From: Sequoia sempervirens
Lineage: Eukaryota; Streptophyta; Pinopsida; Cupressales; Cupressaceae
Direction: 5' to 3'
DNA: 64,000 bases
NCBI GenBank assembly: GCA_007258455.2
Contig: VDFB02000003.1
Span: forward strand, 46,441,889 to 46,505,888
Shown here: positions 48,289 to 60,100 of the stretch, in pieces
Layout of the letters: each line of letters opens with the position of its first letter
Numbering within the stretch: position 1 is the stretch's first letter
Made by a program: the position numbers and the translations under genes
The notes under the pieces: model-generated
The model's database searches: none
What the model was told of the DNA's origin: nothing
Seen by the model: the letters and a program-made list of their open reading frames with translations, nothing else

Positions 48289-48781
48289 GGTATGGTGGTG
48301 TTTTTCCCTTCCCTTATGCTATATGCTGGTACCCTTCCCTTATGCTATTTACCGCACTACTGCCTTGCTCAAGGCTTCTTGCTGCGGGGTTGTGGTGTAT
48401 ACCGATCTACCGCATATGTTGCTCACCTTCCCAACGGTATAGTGGTGTATGCTTTGGATCATTACTTGAAGAGTGTCAATGAGAGAATCTTATTTTTCCT
48501 ACTAATATCTCAATGTCTCATCAACACTAGATCTTATGTTCCTCCGATGTTGGTTGTCAATGTCGATGAGACAAGTTAATGTCTCTTTCTGATATGCCAC
48601 TATCTCATCAATAATTACTTTGTTATATCCAAGAGTTGTGTTTCACCAAGCACTTGTAGATATACCTTTTCGATGTGACATAAGTGATTCTCTCCTCGAT
48701 ATGCTTGTATCTTGTTGACATTTCACTATTTTACATCGTCGATGAGACATATAAATAAGTCTCTTTGACATAGGGGTGTCT
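48287..48781. repeat. Module R, copy in the X element
   Basis: About 495 bp matching 52463-52843: TTACCGCACTACTGCCTTGC, AAGGCTTCTTGCTGCGGGG, TCATTACTTGAAGAGTGTC, TATCCAAGAGTTGTGTTTCA and ending GACATAGGGGTGTCT. It is longer by two small internal duplications or insertions. It also contains GTCTCATC / GATGAGAC pairs that can pair with each other. It sits directly upstream of the X reading frame on the minus strand, hence a promoter candidate. Confidence 0.8.
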
Positions 48782-49085
48782 CATCTACATTTCTTATTTG
48801 TGCTTTGTGCTAATGTAATTGGGGATATTTTGGAGGGACTCTCATCAACATGGTGTTGTCTTGGCAATATGCTATGAGCAATCATAGGAGTATTTCAAAG
48901 GAGGAATACACTTTGATGCTGTGATCAAGGGTTTTATTTGGAAGCTCGCATGAGGGATTTTATTAAATTTAAGTTATTATGACAGAAATTCTATGCATAT
49001 GGTGGGCATATGGTGGATGTAAGAGATGAGTGAAAATTGAAGTATGAAAAAATAATTAAGATGGAATTTTGGCTACAACACAATC

Positions 49086-52000
49086 CATGTTTTAAAAGGG
49101 ATGATTCTTATGGCCTAAAATTTGAAATGCTTTAGTAATATTATTTGTGTCCATACAAATTACCTATTGCAATATCCTTAAATTGTTCAATCTTTGGTAT
49201 GAATTGTTGGTAGAAAAAATTAGGATTACATGGATGCTTCTTCCATTCATTTTGTATCAACATATGTTCGTGAAGACACGAAAGTTAATAGCTCAATCAG
49301 GTAGAGATTTTGTGATTTTCAAATGAAGAGTAAGGTACATTTTTATTTCTGCTACATTACATTCATGTGCATAAACAAAATCAAAAGATTGCATTACTAG
49401 ATTGCAATTATGCAGATGCATATAATATAGGAAAGATTGCACAATCCTTTAAAAAATGTAGTCTTCATTGATAATGTAAATGTATGTTGTTCCACACAAG
49501 CCGTGGAAATGACTATTTGAATGCATATAATAAAAAAAATATACATTTATAGATACAAAAGAGAAAAATGCACATAAAGAGAAAGGGGACCCGACATTGC
49601 CTCAATGACGAATCCTAGTTGCTTTGTTCTGCATCATCTTCAATCTTCCCGCTTGTCTAAGCCTCCAAGTTGATGTCTTCCCTGTTGCTCCTAGGTTCCC
49701 TGCATTTGATTGAGAAGAGTGTTGTTAGAGCAATGAAGGATCACCAGTCAAAATATGCGCATACATCTATACACATATAATTTGATCATCATGTGCATTC
49801 AAATAACTTGCATACCATAGATGTCCAGGAAAACAAGAAAGTTATCAAACATATCTATCATATGCTTGGTTTTATCTAACATTTTTTCTCATTGTACAGG
49901 TATAGATAAAATTAGGTTGTTGTTTTGTTTATCTGGTTACAACATGTGGGGTGAAATGTAGCTCCCACAAGGGCTGAGCCCAACCTGCTACCCTATTGTT
50001 TCATTTGAGAAGGATAATCACAAGTAAACCATCCATGAAGCATTAAAGATCAATCTTTGCAAGGATAGTGGAGTATGTTGGTAAGGGGTAATCTCCTTAT
50101 TGATAATGATTTATCCTTATTAATAAGAACATTCCACTATCAACATAGCCATGATTCTGAAAAACTGATCATCAAGGATTCCAAGATAGTTTTCATTAAC
50201 AGTCTGGTTAAAAGTAAGCAGCCCCAAGCATCATAACAGTCACAAGAATTGAACATGAGGGGCAGTCATGTAGATTAAAATCTTACACAATAGTCATCAC
50301 TTGCAAAGACAAAGACAACATGTTTCCACATAAAAAATTAAATCGAATGCATGAAAGGTACAATGATGAAGTCCATAATAGTGAATGTTGCTTAAGAGGG
50401 ATTGAATGAAAACATTTTGTATCAAGGAGAACAAGGTAACCTCAAACTCTATTGTACCTGAGTATGACAATACCTGAGCTTTTGGTGTTTCTAGATGGAA
50501 CCTATAGCGGAAAAGTGTAGTCTCCACCTGAAGGAACCATCTTCAGAGCTATTCCCTAAAATGAGGGTTGAAAACATTAGAAGAAAAGAAATACCATAAT
50601 TCTAAAGTAACAATTTGTATCAAGGCAAATGTCAGAAAGTATAATTAAAAAGAAAAATCCTTACAATTGGACCTCAAATTGGACCAAACAGATTTATGAT
50701 TTTATCTTTAGAATGTAGGAACTTTCTCTTTCAAAGCTTCACGACCTGAAATTGGATCTCTAATTGGACCGATAAAATTTTTGATTTTATCTTTAGAATA
50801 TAGGAAATTTCTATGTTCGATATTCACGACCTCAAATTAGATCAGAAGTTGGATAAGCAGATTTATGATTTTATCTTTAGAATGTACAAACTTTCTCTAT
50901 CATATATTAAAGATCTCAGATTGGATCAGAAATTGGATAAGCAGATTTATGATTTTATCTTTAGAATGTAGGAACTTCCTCTATCAGATATTTGGAAATT
51001 CCTACACACAAGTTCTGCTTTGGAGAGAAAACACCCAGAAGTGTTTCACACCAGCTCAAGGTACAATCCAATATGGTTATGAAACTGATAGCGATCCAAT
51101 TTTTCCTGAACTGTCCATACCCGAACGTTGCATCACAATCTATTCTTTGTACACATAAAAATGCCACATATTAACCCCTTTTAAATAAAACTCAAAATAC
51201 CATGAAACAATGAGTCCCCTGTATTAGTAAGTAAGTAGGCAGTTTATAGTTTGATTTTATAAAAGGATGCTCATGAAAGGAATCTTCAAGTGATAGTGAG
51301 TGAGTTGTTTGAGATTACATCTGATGGTGCAATACCTAGTCTTAAAGGCAGTTAGCAAAGTAGTAAATGTGCAATAAAATAAAATTGTACATAACAAACA
51401 ATTCACAATGTTATCTTGCATAATGCCTTAAGTTTGAAGACAAAAATATCATTGTATCTTGATGAAAGTAGTGACCTTAATGGTTAATCACTGGCAACCA
51501 TGATTTTAAAACATGTTTTTGTGCTTATGGAGGTAGCATTTTAAGTAAGGCGGTGAGTGGTGGTTTGGAACAATGGCATGTATAAGGACTTGCTTTATAT
51601 GCATACTATGCAGTCTAGCTTAAGACAACATTCTTAGAAGAGATTGAAGGTGGATTATGGAACTCAAGGGTTACCATGATAAAGATTAAAGAAAAGACTG
51701 AGATCTATTTAAAAGCCACTATCATGAAGATATTAAAGATGTCAAATGCAAAACCCTAGCAACTGGAGTAATGAACACAGTGTGAAAGAGGAAAATGTGC
51801 TAGGATAGATTTAGGAGATCTCCACATTATCTAATCACATGAAAATACATCATTTATTTATTTATTTTAAATTAAAATAAATTATTCTAAACCGTATAGA
51901 GGACACATTGATACTTCAAAAGCATCTGATTTATTTTTTAAAATTAAAAGAAGTCATTCTAAACCCTATATAGGATACATTGATACTTCAAAAGCATCTG

Positions 52001-52462
52001 AAGGAATTTGAGATTATGCAAACATATGTCAATTAAAGACTTGGATTACAAACAGTAATGCGAACATTGTAACCCTTGATGATCAAAGCAGGAATGAGAT
52101 AAACAACAATGAATCATATGCCTCCTATCACGCACATATCCTTACCATTCTCTATCATTCTTTACTGAAACACTTCTCCATTTTGGTGGGCTATGCTTGA
52201 AAATAAGGTTTCAACAAAGGTTTTATTGTATGTTTATTAAAATGAAAACTCCATTCTAGTAGGCTATGCCTGAAAATAAGATTTTGATGAAATTTTTAGA
52301 GTATGTTTATTAGAGTTTAGAGTATTTTGGTGGGCTATATTCTTGATTCCTTAAATGATTTATTCAAATGGATTGTGACTGACATGATTTGTTGCATTTA
52401 GTGTTGTAAATTGTAATGATGCCATGATTACCATACTACTATCGTCTCTTATTATACCTGCA
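49086..52462. other. Outer CACTA right-hand spacer, no recognised gene
   Basis: 49086-49144 completes the split transposase 3' end repeat. Beyond that I see no coding region I can name. Weak minus-strand exon-like pieces occur near 49620-49700, 50460-50530 and 50960-51060, but none could be assigned. Confidence 0.45.
50650..51000. repeat. 84-85-bp tandem repeat, four copies
   Basis: GATTTTATCTTTAGAATGTA recurs with starts at 50698, 50783, 50867 and 50951, each followed by (G)AA(C/A)TTTCTCT..AGAT-type sequence and preceded by GGA(T/C)(A/C)AGCAGATTTAT. Non-coding; the short frames here are artefacts. Confidence 0.85.
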
Positions 52463-52843
52463 GTGGTATGGCATTGTTTTTCTATTCCCTTCTACTATTT
52501 ACCGCACTACCGCCTTGCTCAAGGCTTCTTGCTACAAGGTTGCAGTGTATACCACTCTACTCCATATGTTTCCCACCTTCCCGGTGGTCTAGCGAAGTAT
52601 GCTTTTGATCATTACTTGAAGAGTGTCGATGAGCCAATCTTATTTGTCTTACTTTTATATCAATGTCTCATCGACATTACTTCATTATATCCAAGAGTTG
52701 TGTTTCACCGAGCAATTGTAGATATACCTTGTCGATGTGACATAAATAATTCTCTCCTTGGTATGCTCGTATCTTGTTGACATTTCACTGTTTTACATCA
52801 TTGATGAGACATTTATATAAGTCTCTTCGACATAGGGGTGTCT
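52463..52843. repeat. Module R, copy at the right end of the outer CACTA
   Basis: Matches 48287-48781 over nearly its whole length, starting near GTGGTATGG and ending GACATAGGGGTGTCT. It lies about 100 bp inside the right terminus of the outer CACTA. Whether it belongs to that transposon or is itself a small insertion could not be decided. Confidence 0.8.
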
Positions 52844-52912
52844 AAACTAGTGCTAAACTTAAAGCTAAACTTGAAGCTAAAGTCAACATTAAAATAGTGG
52901 GTGGAAGCAAAA
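52844..52912. promoter_or_regulatory. Right subterminal repeats of the outer CACTA
   Basis: AGTGCTAAACTTAAAGCTAAACTTGAAGCTAAAG and so on: four inverse copies of TTTAGC(TTCAAG/ACTAG)-type units that match left-end motifs near 10215-10240 and the minisatellite unit. Confidence 0.6.
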
Positions 52913-52944
52913 AATGGAGCAAATCACATGGATTTGTTGTAGTG
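52913..52944 (-). repeat. Right terminal inverted repeat of the outer CACTA
   Basis: Ends ATGGATTTGTTGTAGTG, followed by the TGA target duplication at 52945-52947. Confidence 0.78.
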
Positions 52945-52947
52945 TGA

Positions 52948-55900
52948 TGTTAATCGAGTCTTCAAAAGCTACATCCATGGCCCTTTGAAAAGTAGCATTG
53001 GCGTTTGTAAGGCCAAATGGCATTCTCACATACACATAAGTTCCCCATGGTGTAGTAAAGTGGTCTTATACTATTCTTATTCCTTAACCTTGGGTTGGTT
53101 ATAGCCCGAGAACCCATCCATCATGGATAAAAGTTCACAACCTGTCACTCTCTGTAGCATTGCTTCAATATTGGGGAGTGGGTAATTATCTTTGAGGGAT
53201 GAAACATTTAGATTATGGAAATCTACACACAACCTTATATCTCCATTCTTTTTTCTTACTGGTAATAAACTTGATACCCAAGATGAATGCCTAATAGGCT
53301 TGATTATTCCACCATCCTTGAGTTTCATTGACTCCTCCTGCATTTTGGGTGCCAACATGGGATTTATGGTTCTTTGCTTCTGTGTAAAAGGTTTGGCATC
53401 TAGTTTCAAAGGGATCTCATGCTAGAACAAATCTTCTCTATAAGCTTTGAGGTCATCATATGACCATGAAAACACATGATTATAGTTTCTCAATAGTATT
53501 ATGAGCATTTCCCTTGCTTTTGGATTGATCTTCTTACCTATGTATACTTTCTTTGGGGAAATTTCAATGCCAAGATTTATTTCCTCAAGATCCTCTTGGT
53601 TAACTAGTGTCTGCTTCAAGATAGACCATTCATTGTTATCAAAGACTCTTTCTAGGGCTACTAAGACCTTTGGGATCTTGTTTGTTCTCAATTGCACCAC
53701 TTCCTGACCAAAGACAATATCTTTACCATCCACCTTTTCCATAAAAGCATTAATGTCTATATGTTGGGATTCATATCGATCTGTACACTGGAGGAATCTT
53801 ATTAAATCATTATCATCATTAAACACTTGCTAGTTATAGACATTGTTAGGGATAAAGGTTATGGCCTTGAATTATATCTCTAAAATTCCCACCAATTTGA
53901 CATCATCCCTCTTCAAGGAAACATTAGCAAGGAAATTTACCATCATATTTTTTTATCTTTTTATCCATTCAATGAAGAATGCATCAAAGAGTTCCACAGT
54001 ATCCCACACAACATGTTTATATTGTTTAAGTCTTATTTTTTGAAGCATATCTGGCTCTAAATTGCAAGACAACTAGCTCAAAATCTCCATATACTACCAA
54101 TAGTTTGATTCCATATCTAGTGGAAATATTCAGACCCAACAATAGTGCCTCATACTCTACTATATTGTTAGTGCATTCAAATGATAGAAAAAATGAGTAT
54201 TTGAATATCTTACTACTAGGTGCAATAAAGACCACTCATGACCCATTGCCTTCCTTGCTACAAGCCCCATCAAAATACATCTACTAGATACCAGATTCAT
54301 CTTTTTGGGATGCATTGCCAATCGGGTCATTGTTTTACAACCAGGGTTGTGAAGGTTCAACTCTAAAATTTCCCAAATCCACATCACAAAAGCAGTTCAT
54401 TAGATTAGGATCAATGTGTTCCACTACTTGCTCTGATCATGGTTCTCTATATAACTTCTTTCCCATTAATGGGTATAGTTACATATGATAGGTCCAATTG
54501 CACATTTCCCCCAACTACAACAGACCACTGCCTTGATAATAACATGCCTTAATAGGGTGGAGTGTCAACTACAATAATATAAGTTCTATATGTGGCTTCA
54601 AGATAGGAAGTTAATTTTAACTCTGCATCCCATATAACACCAATAACAGGGACATATTTGTTATCCATCGCATAACATTTCCCATAGTTAATATCAACCC
54701 ATAAGCCCAACTCTTTCTACCATGGGAATAATATTAATTTCTGCCCCTGAATCAATCATGCATTTTTTTACCAATTTATTGTTTATCGACAAGGTGGTCT
54801 AGAAAGGATCTACATGAGATGGATTTTTCATTAGAGTGGTTCCCAAGCATATCTCAAGATTTTTCATAGTTTCTTATTTAACATTATTAACCCGTGTCTC
54901 ATTGTTTTCTGATTTAGCATTATTTCTATTTTGACCTCCATGCTTGTTTGACACATTTCAAATCAGATTCATGGCACTATCTCTATGTTTATCTATTTTC
55001 ATCATTTCCAACAATGAAACTGACATCTTAACTTGGGACAAAGCTTGTGCCATGTCAAAAGGTGTGTTTGTTTCTGCTTTACCTATTCCTACCTTAGTAG
55101 GTATTTTCTCCCCCACATACTGTTTAGGGTTACTTCCCACTTTGTTTTGTTCACTTTGTGTTGCTTCTTTTGGCACATATTTTTGAGTTGTCTCATGGGG
55201 CTTCTTCTTCTCCTCATTCTTTTTATTTTCTATGGTGACCCTCTTATACTTTTGTTGGTCCTTCACAAATAGACCACCAAGTGTCCCTTGATTTGGGTTC
55301 ATAGTTCTATTTCTAAGGTTGTAATTGTTCTTTGCTTGTGCCACATCGACAATCATAAGTGCTTTCATCCCCTTCTTAGTCGGCATTCTTAGTTGAATCT
55401 AGTTTGAACTCTGCCTAGCAGTGTTAATTTGAGGAATTCCTATATCACCATCTTCTTGTTGGCCCATATGAACATTGTACTTTTGATTGTCCACATCATG
55501 CTCAAACCCATCTTCTTTTGAAGATGAATATTCTCTATATGTCCCATAAGGCCTGGTTTCCAACATGTTTATGGTGTGATCATTTCTTTCTTGGTCATAT
55601 ATCCCTTCATCTCCCTGGATTGATTGTGCCACTATGCAATATTCAAGAGAATGAGGGATATTGCAAGGTATACACCATGGAGTGCTCTCCACCATGTTTG
55701 TCCCATGCCTTTTTAATGGATCGGGAGTTTTCTTATTCACATTTTGCTTCTGATCATTACTAATTGGCCTCCTATCTTTCCAATTAGTCTTGTAAGGAAT
55801 ATCATGTAATATTGGCCTTTCATTTTTATGATGGTTTGGCTCTATATGTTGATGGGTGTTAGGGTTTTGTAGTATTCTAGCTTCATCCTTTCTACCAATT

Positions 55901-56640
55901 TTCCCTGAGGCTTTCCTGTTATTTTCTATACTTAAGGAAGCTCTGAATGATTTGGTGAGGATTGGAGAGTTTCTTGTCCTAGGTTAATATTTTTTCTTCG
56001 AATCAAATGCATTTAGATAAAATACTAGACACATGGGATCTATGGGTTTTAAATCATGTGGAATTTTGTTGAATAAATTCATAAATCTAGTGTTAAAACT
56101 TGCTATTGATTCATTATAGTTCTTCTAGATGTTTGTCAGCTCATGTAAAGAGAAAATTGGGTAAGAATGGTCTCCATACTCCAAAATGTTCCTTAAATAT
56201 CCTCTTGAACTCAGCCCAAGAACTAATTGAGGCATCTGGTAGATTCTTGTACCAATCCCTGGCATCTTCAATTAGTGATTGCATAAAAAACTTCATGTAT
56301 ACATCCTCATGTTGTACATCAAAACCATCCATGACTATTTCAAATGCCCTAATGTGATCCTCTCCTGATATAATGTGGTTCCCAAAAAAATTTGGGATTG
56401 CATTCCTTACATCATTATCAATGGGATTTGGATACCCTTGAATTCCAAAGAATTCAAGTTGTCTAAATTTTTGTATGTTCATGGGTCCCCTTGCAAATGG
56501 GTTTTGTCTTGGGTTAGGTTGATACTGTTGATGTTGGGGTCCCTATTGGTGTTGGTAATGATGCATTCCTTGCTACACATTTTTGGTACATCCTCCATGA
56601 GGGTGCATATTTCTTTGTATATTTTGATTAAGTCCTAGGT
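52948..56640 (-). pseudogene. Ty3/gypsy gag-protease-RNase H-RT, first half
   Basis: First half of the gypsy polyprotein cut by the outer CACTA. On the minus strand: gag from about 56640 (Gln/Pro-rich, then IPNFFGNHIISGEDHIRAFE, SLIEDARDWYKNLPDASISS; capsid-type); a knuckle-like WCIPCNIPHSLEYC near 55660; a Lys-rich linker (55386-54958); aspartic protease MIDSGAEINIIPMV near 54740; and an extra RNase H-like domain at 54235-54026 (FECTNNIVEYEALLLGLNIS, LLVVYGDFELVVLQ). RT starts at 53826, with EEINLGIEISPKKVYIGK, HVFSWSYDDLKAY, WVSSLLPVRKKNGDIRLCVD, NYPLPNIEAMLQRVTGCELL, and PFGLTNANATFQRAMD at about 53000. It stops just before the catalytic box, which is at 10040. Several stops. An RNase H domain ahead of RT is a feature of some Tat-like plant elements. 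Confidence 0.87.
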
Positions 56641-56795
56641 TGCATCATTAGAAAATCATTAATAATGGGGTCATTACCCTTTCCATGTATTTAGGAGATA
56701 AGATTCCTTCTAGAAGGATGAGTTGTATTTTCTAGAACTTATCCCAATCACTTTATCATTCCCTAGGTAGGTAGTTAGGGTTTACATGTTGTCAC

Positions 56796-57131
56796 ATGTT
56801 ATGTGATCAAGACACATGGCAACATAATATTGCATCTTGTATATCACTCATGCCTATATATTCAAGCCATATGTACATTTCTAATCATATTCTAGATCAA
56901 TCAGATAATCTTTATTTTCATGTCCTTAGTTGCAACACTTTCTATGTGAGTGAATTTCTTCTTGGAAAAGGTCCTCTTGAAGGCTACAGCTTTAGGGACA
57001 TTGTGCATCCATTATTTCAACATGGTATCAAATCCATTCCAGTGAAGATTCATCCTAGGATCAAGAAATTTGGGCTAGAGAGATTCATTGTAGGCTACTT
57101 GAATCCACCCAGGGACCAAGCTGATTTCTAG
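56796..57131 (+). other. Unassigned 111-codon frame
   Basis: Opposite in strand to the gypsy gag and just upstream of it. It contains FLLGKGPLEGYSFRD and KKFGLERFIVGYLNPPRDQA, faintly like the G-patch segment (GLGKxxQG..GLGY) found in some plant gypsy polyproteins. If so it is a small remnant of another element; otherwise a chance frame. Confidence 0.25.
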
Positions 57132-60100
57132 AGCAGATTGAGTCAAATCCAATCTTGCCATTGTCTTCAGAAGGCCTCAAAACCCTAGGATCACCTATTC
57201 ATTCATCAAAATTAGATTCATCAACCCAGGAGCCATTAGAGGAATTTTGGTGTTTGCAAAATCAACTGGAACAATTCTTACAAATTTGTAGTAAAAAATA
57301 CTCCCTCTCAGTTGTCCTTTGTGGAAATGTTTTATAGTTGCAAGGCATTTTCATTTTAGAAAAAAATTGGGCTCAATTTCATATTATTTTGGCAAAAGAA
57401 AATATTTTGGGTATTCTCTATAGTTTGCAGAAAAAATATTTTCAGAGCGACTAACATTAAAACTCATAGTCGACATCCATCAAAATATAAACATTTTAAT
57501 GTCTATCGACATTTTATCAAATATTGAGTGATTTTTTTTAATTCGGCATCAAATATGTAAGCGGGTTTATTTTTTCAATTTACAGTCGACCTTCTTTTGC
57601 AAATGTTCATTTGAAATCTTTCAATTAGTATTGTTGTCAATCAGATTGCACCCGAATGCTTGAATAGTTAAATTCAAGAATTTGTTGAAACATGGGAACT
57701 ATCTTCAGGCTGTGGGTGTTCCTATGGCGAAGATAGACCTCCAAATTCTAGGCTGGTTCCTATATGATGATTAATTAGGTACTTGAATGATTTGTTGAGA
57801 AAAGGGTAAGAAGGATTGAATTGAATGCATGACCTAAAACTAAAACTTTGGTGATGCACCTAATTGATATTTATGACATATTGATTCACAACTGATTATT
57901 ATGGAATCTATTTTCACAACTCAAATTGGGCAATCTAATTACATAAGTGTTTCATCAGAAGGCCTAATAATCCATTCTTAATGAAGGAAAATGATATTTT
58001 CACAACCTAATGGAGAGGATAAATTAACAACACAACTTATGATCTATAACTAAAATTGCGTTTTTCGTGTACATGTATTCATGAATGTGATAGGAATTTA
58101 AAGGTTTTGAAATCAAACACATTAAATTCGCATCTTAAACATTCAATAAATACAAAACTCCTGAATCTAAGAAGGCTAATACTGAATAGCGATAATGAAA
58201 AGAAGGAAACTCTGCAAAAATGATAACCTGTAAAGCTATAAAACTGTATTAAATCTAAAATGATGAGTTACAAGATATTTTCTCTTTGCAAAATGCAAAG
58301 GCTGAAAAACAAGAACTAGAGGAAAAAGATAAACTTTTTCCAATATATACAAAAAGCCCCTTCAAGGCATGAAGATTAAACTGAAAGTCAATTTCAGTGT
58401 GAAAGTGATAACTCCAAGGAAAATCCCAAGAAAAAATAAATATCTCCAAAACGAAGGCGCAAACCCATGCAAAAATGAGTGCACTCAGGTTCAAACTCGC
58501 AGTTGCAATGTGTACAACTGAAAATCAACTCGAACTAGCTCTAAAATGCATGAAAATAGCACTGAAAGTGAACTGAAGTCAAAAAATATCCCCGAAATAT
58601 CTTCTCACGAGAAAAAAGAAAAAGCTTTGAAAAACGAGCCTACAACTGCATGAAAAGAACTCCATTTCACTGTTCTGCATGAAAAATATTCCAAATTGGG
58701 CTTATGTTTATTGCATGTTTTTGGAAAAGGCGGTAGCTTTAATTAAATATTACAAAACAATCATTTTTGATTATTTTAATATTTAATATGTTGAGTCTCT
58801 TATTCATGCATTTTCATATTAAATATTAAGGTAATGGAAATATTACCATTTAATATTTAATTACTAAAGTGACTTGGTCGAAATCATGCAAAACTGAAGT
58901 GACACTTTATAAATATTTCAAAAATCAAACATAAGTTGTTTATCCACCTTCAATGGCACGGGTAGGGAAAAATCATTTGGTCTATCGACTAAAAGTCAAG
59001 ACCATAGGTACAAATAATAATCTGGAATGATTCTTTTAAAACAAGTAAAAAATGCCAATGGTTTGAATTAGGGCTTTTAGGAAAACACCATCGAACCCTA
59101 AACTACTTTTCATTTTCCACTTTGCATTCTTGAAACACCTAATCAACAGTTGCGCCGCCATGCTTGGAAGGAGTTTTGAGTCTTCATCATTTTCTGTTGT
59201 TTCAATGATTTTGCTGAAGATTTCTACAAAGCAAACATGGTAAGTGTTTTGTTTCTCAGTTGTAACTCGGACTTGACCTCCATCTTTAAGCATTTTTCTA
59301 GTCTTATAGCCGCAGTTGCAAACATAATATTCTGATATACTTTCTTCTCTCTATTATTTTGTTGTTCTTCAACTGTTCTGGGCTGCCATTGAGGAATTTG
59401 TGTATTTATATTTTACCTGGGCTTCCTCCTGTGAACCCTAACCATGGCGTCTTTTGTGTACTTGAAATTCATCATACTCTGTATCTTCTAGAGCAAACCG
59501 TCATATGAGTAAACTATGATAATAATGAATCTATATTTTAATTAAAAACCCTCATGTGGGTGCTTTGGAAAATGCAAGAACAACCTTTTGTTAACCTGTA
59601 GCAACATTGCACTTTGTGAATCACAATTATTCTGAAACAAAAATCATCTTTGACTGCACTTAGCACTAGAATTAATAACCCAACATGGGTAACTTATTTT
59701 CCAAGAGGACAAAACACTCCTAATTCTTGTGCATTAAATTTAGACTCAAATCTTCATGGTTGTAGCTCCACTTGTATTTTTAATGTCACTTTGCTGATTG
59801 TATTCCATTATGTTCTAAGTACTGTGGTGAATACTCATTAATCTTGTATGAGATATCCTCTTCATCATGCCAATAATGGTTGTTTGACCAGTTTCACGAC
59901 ATACTGCTGTTTTGAAACCCCTTTGAGAATGATGAAAAAGAGGAACTGACCTTCTCTTTTTGCTGTTTCCATGAAAGGTGAATGCCTGTAACTATTTCTT
60001 GATGCTCACCTCATATGTTATCATACATAATTTTAAGTGCATTCATTTAGACAGTGATATATAAAACTAGCCTTGATGTTCTTTCATTTTGCACTTGAGC

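Larger units (their letters stand above)
44076..49080 (-). mobile_element. Family X element, copy B (5.0 kb, 5-bp TSD, no gag-pol)
   Basis: Insertion with termini TGTTGGGTCTC..GGCTACAACA and a perfect 5-bp duplication CAATC (44071-44075 and 49081-49085). It splits a copy of the transposase 3' end that exists unsplit at 43010-43100, so the borders are certain to the base. TG..CA ends and a 5-bp duplication are those of LTR retrotransposons. I find no gag, protease, RT or integrase, and no obvious similarity between the two outer 500-bp ends. Contents on the minus strand: module R (48781-48287), the X reading frame (48288-44804), then about 730 bp of non-coding tail. It may be a non-autonomous LTR-type element carrying its own gene, or an element type without true LTRs. 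Confidence 0.75.
10055..52944 (+). mobile_element. Outer CACTA (En/Spm-type) transposon, 42.9 kb, carrying SPT16 pieces and nested elements
   Basis: DNA transposon inserted in the RT region of a gypsy element. Seen: left end CACAACAACACAACATG and right end, read inward on the minus strand, CACTACAACAAATCCATG; TGA target duplication; related subterminal repeats (left TTTAGCACTGGTTTTAGCAC, right inward TTTAGCACTAGTTTAG and TTTAGCTTCAAG). A TNP2-like transposase pseudogene lies at 38655-43018 on the plus strand. Joining the flanks restores one continuous RT reading frame a few codons before the YQDD box, which is the strongest proof. The length is inflated by an inner CACTA (19.6 kb) and an X element (5.0 kb); the remainder is about 18 kb, still large. 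The left terminus has CACAA instead of CACTA, a likely later mutation that may have immobilised it. Cargo: rearranged SPT16 3' exons. Confidence 0.85.

Noticed and set aside
50650..51000. CRISPR-like array (four evenly spaced repeats)
   Set aside because: The whole 84-bp unit repeats, spacers are not unique, and the genome is clearly plant nuclear.
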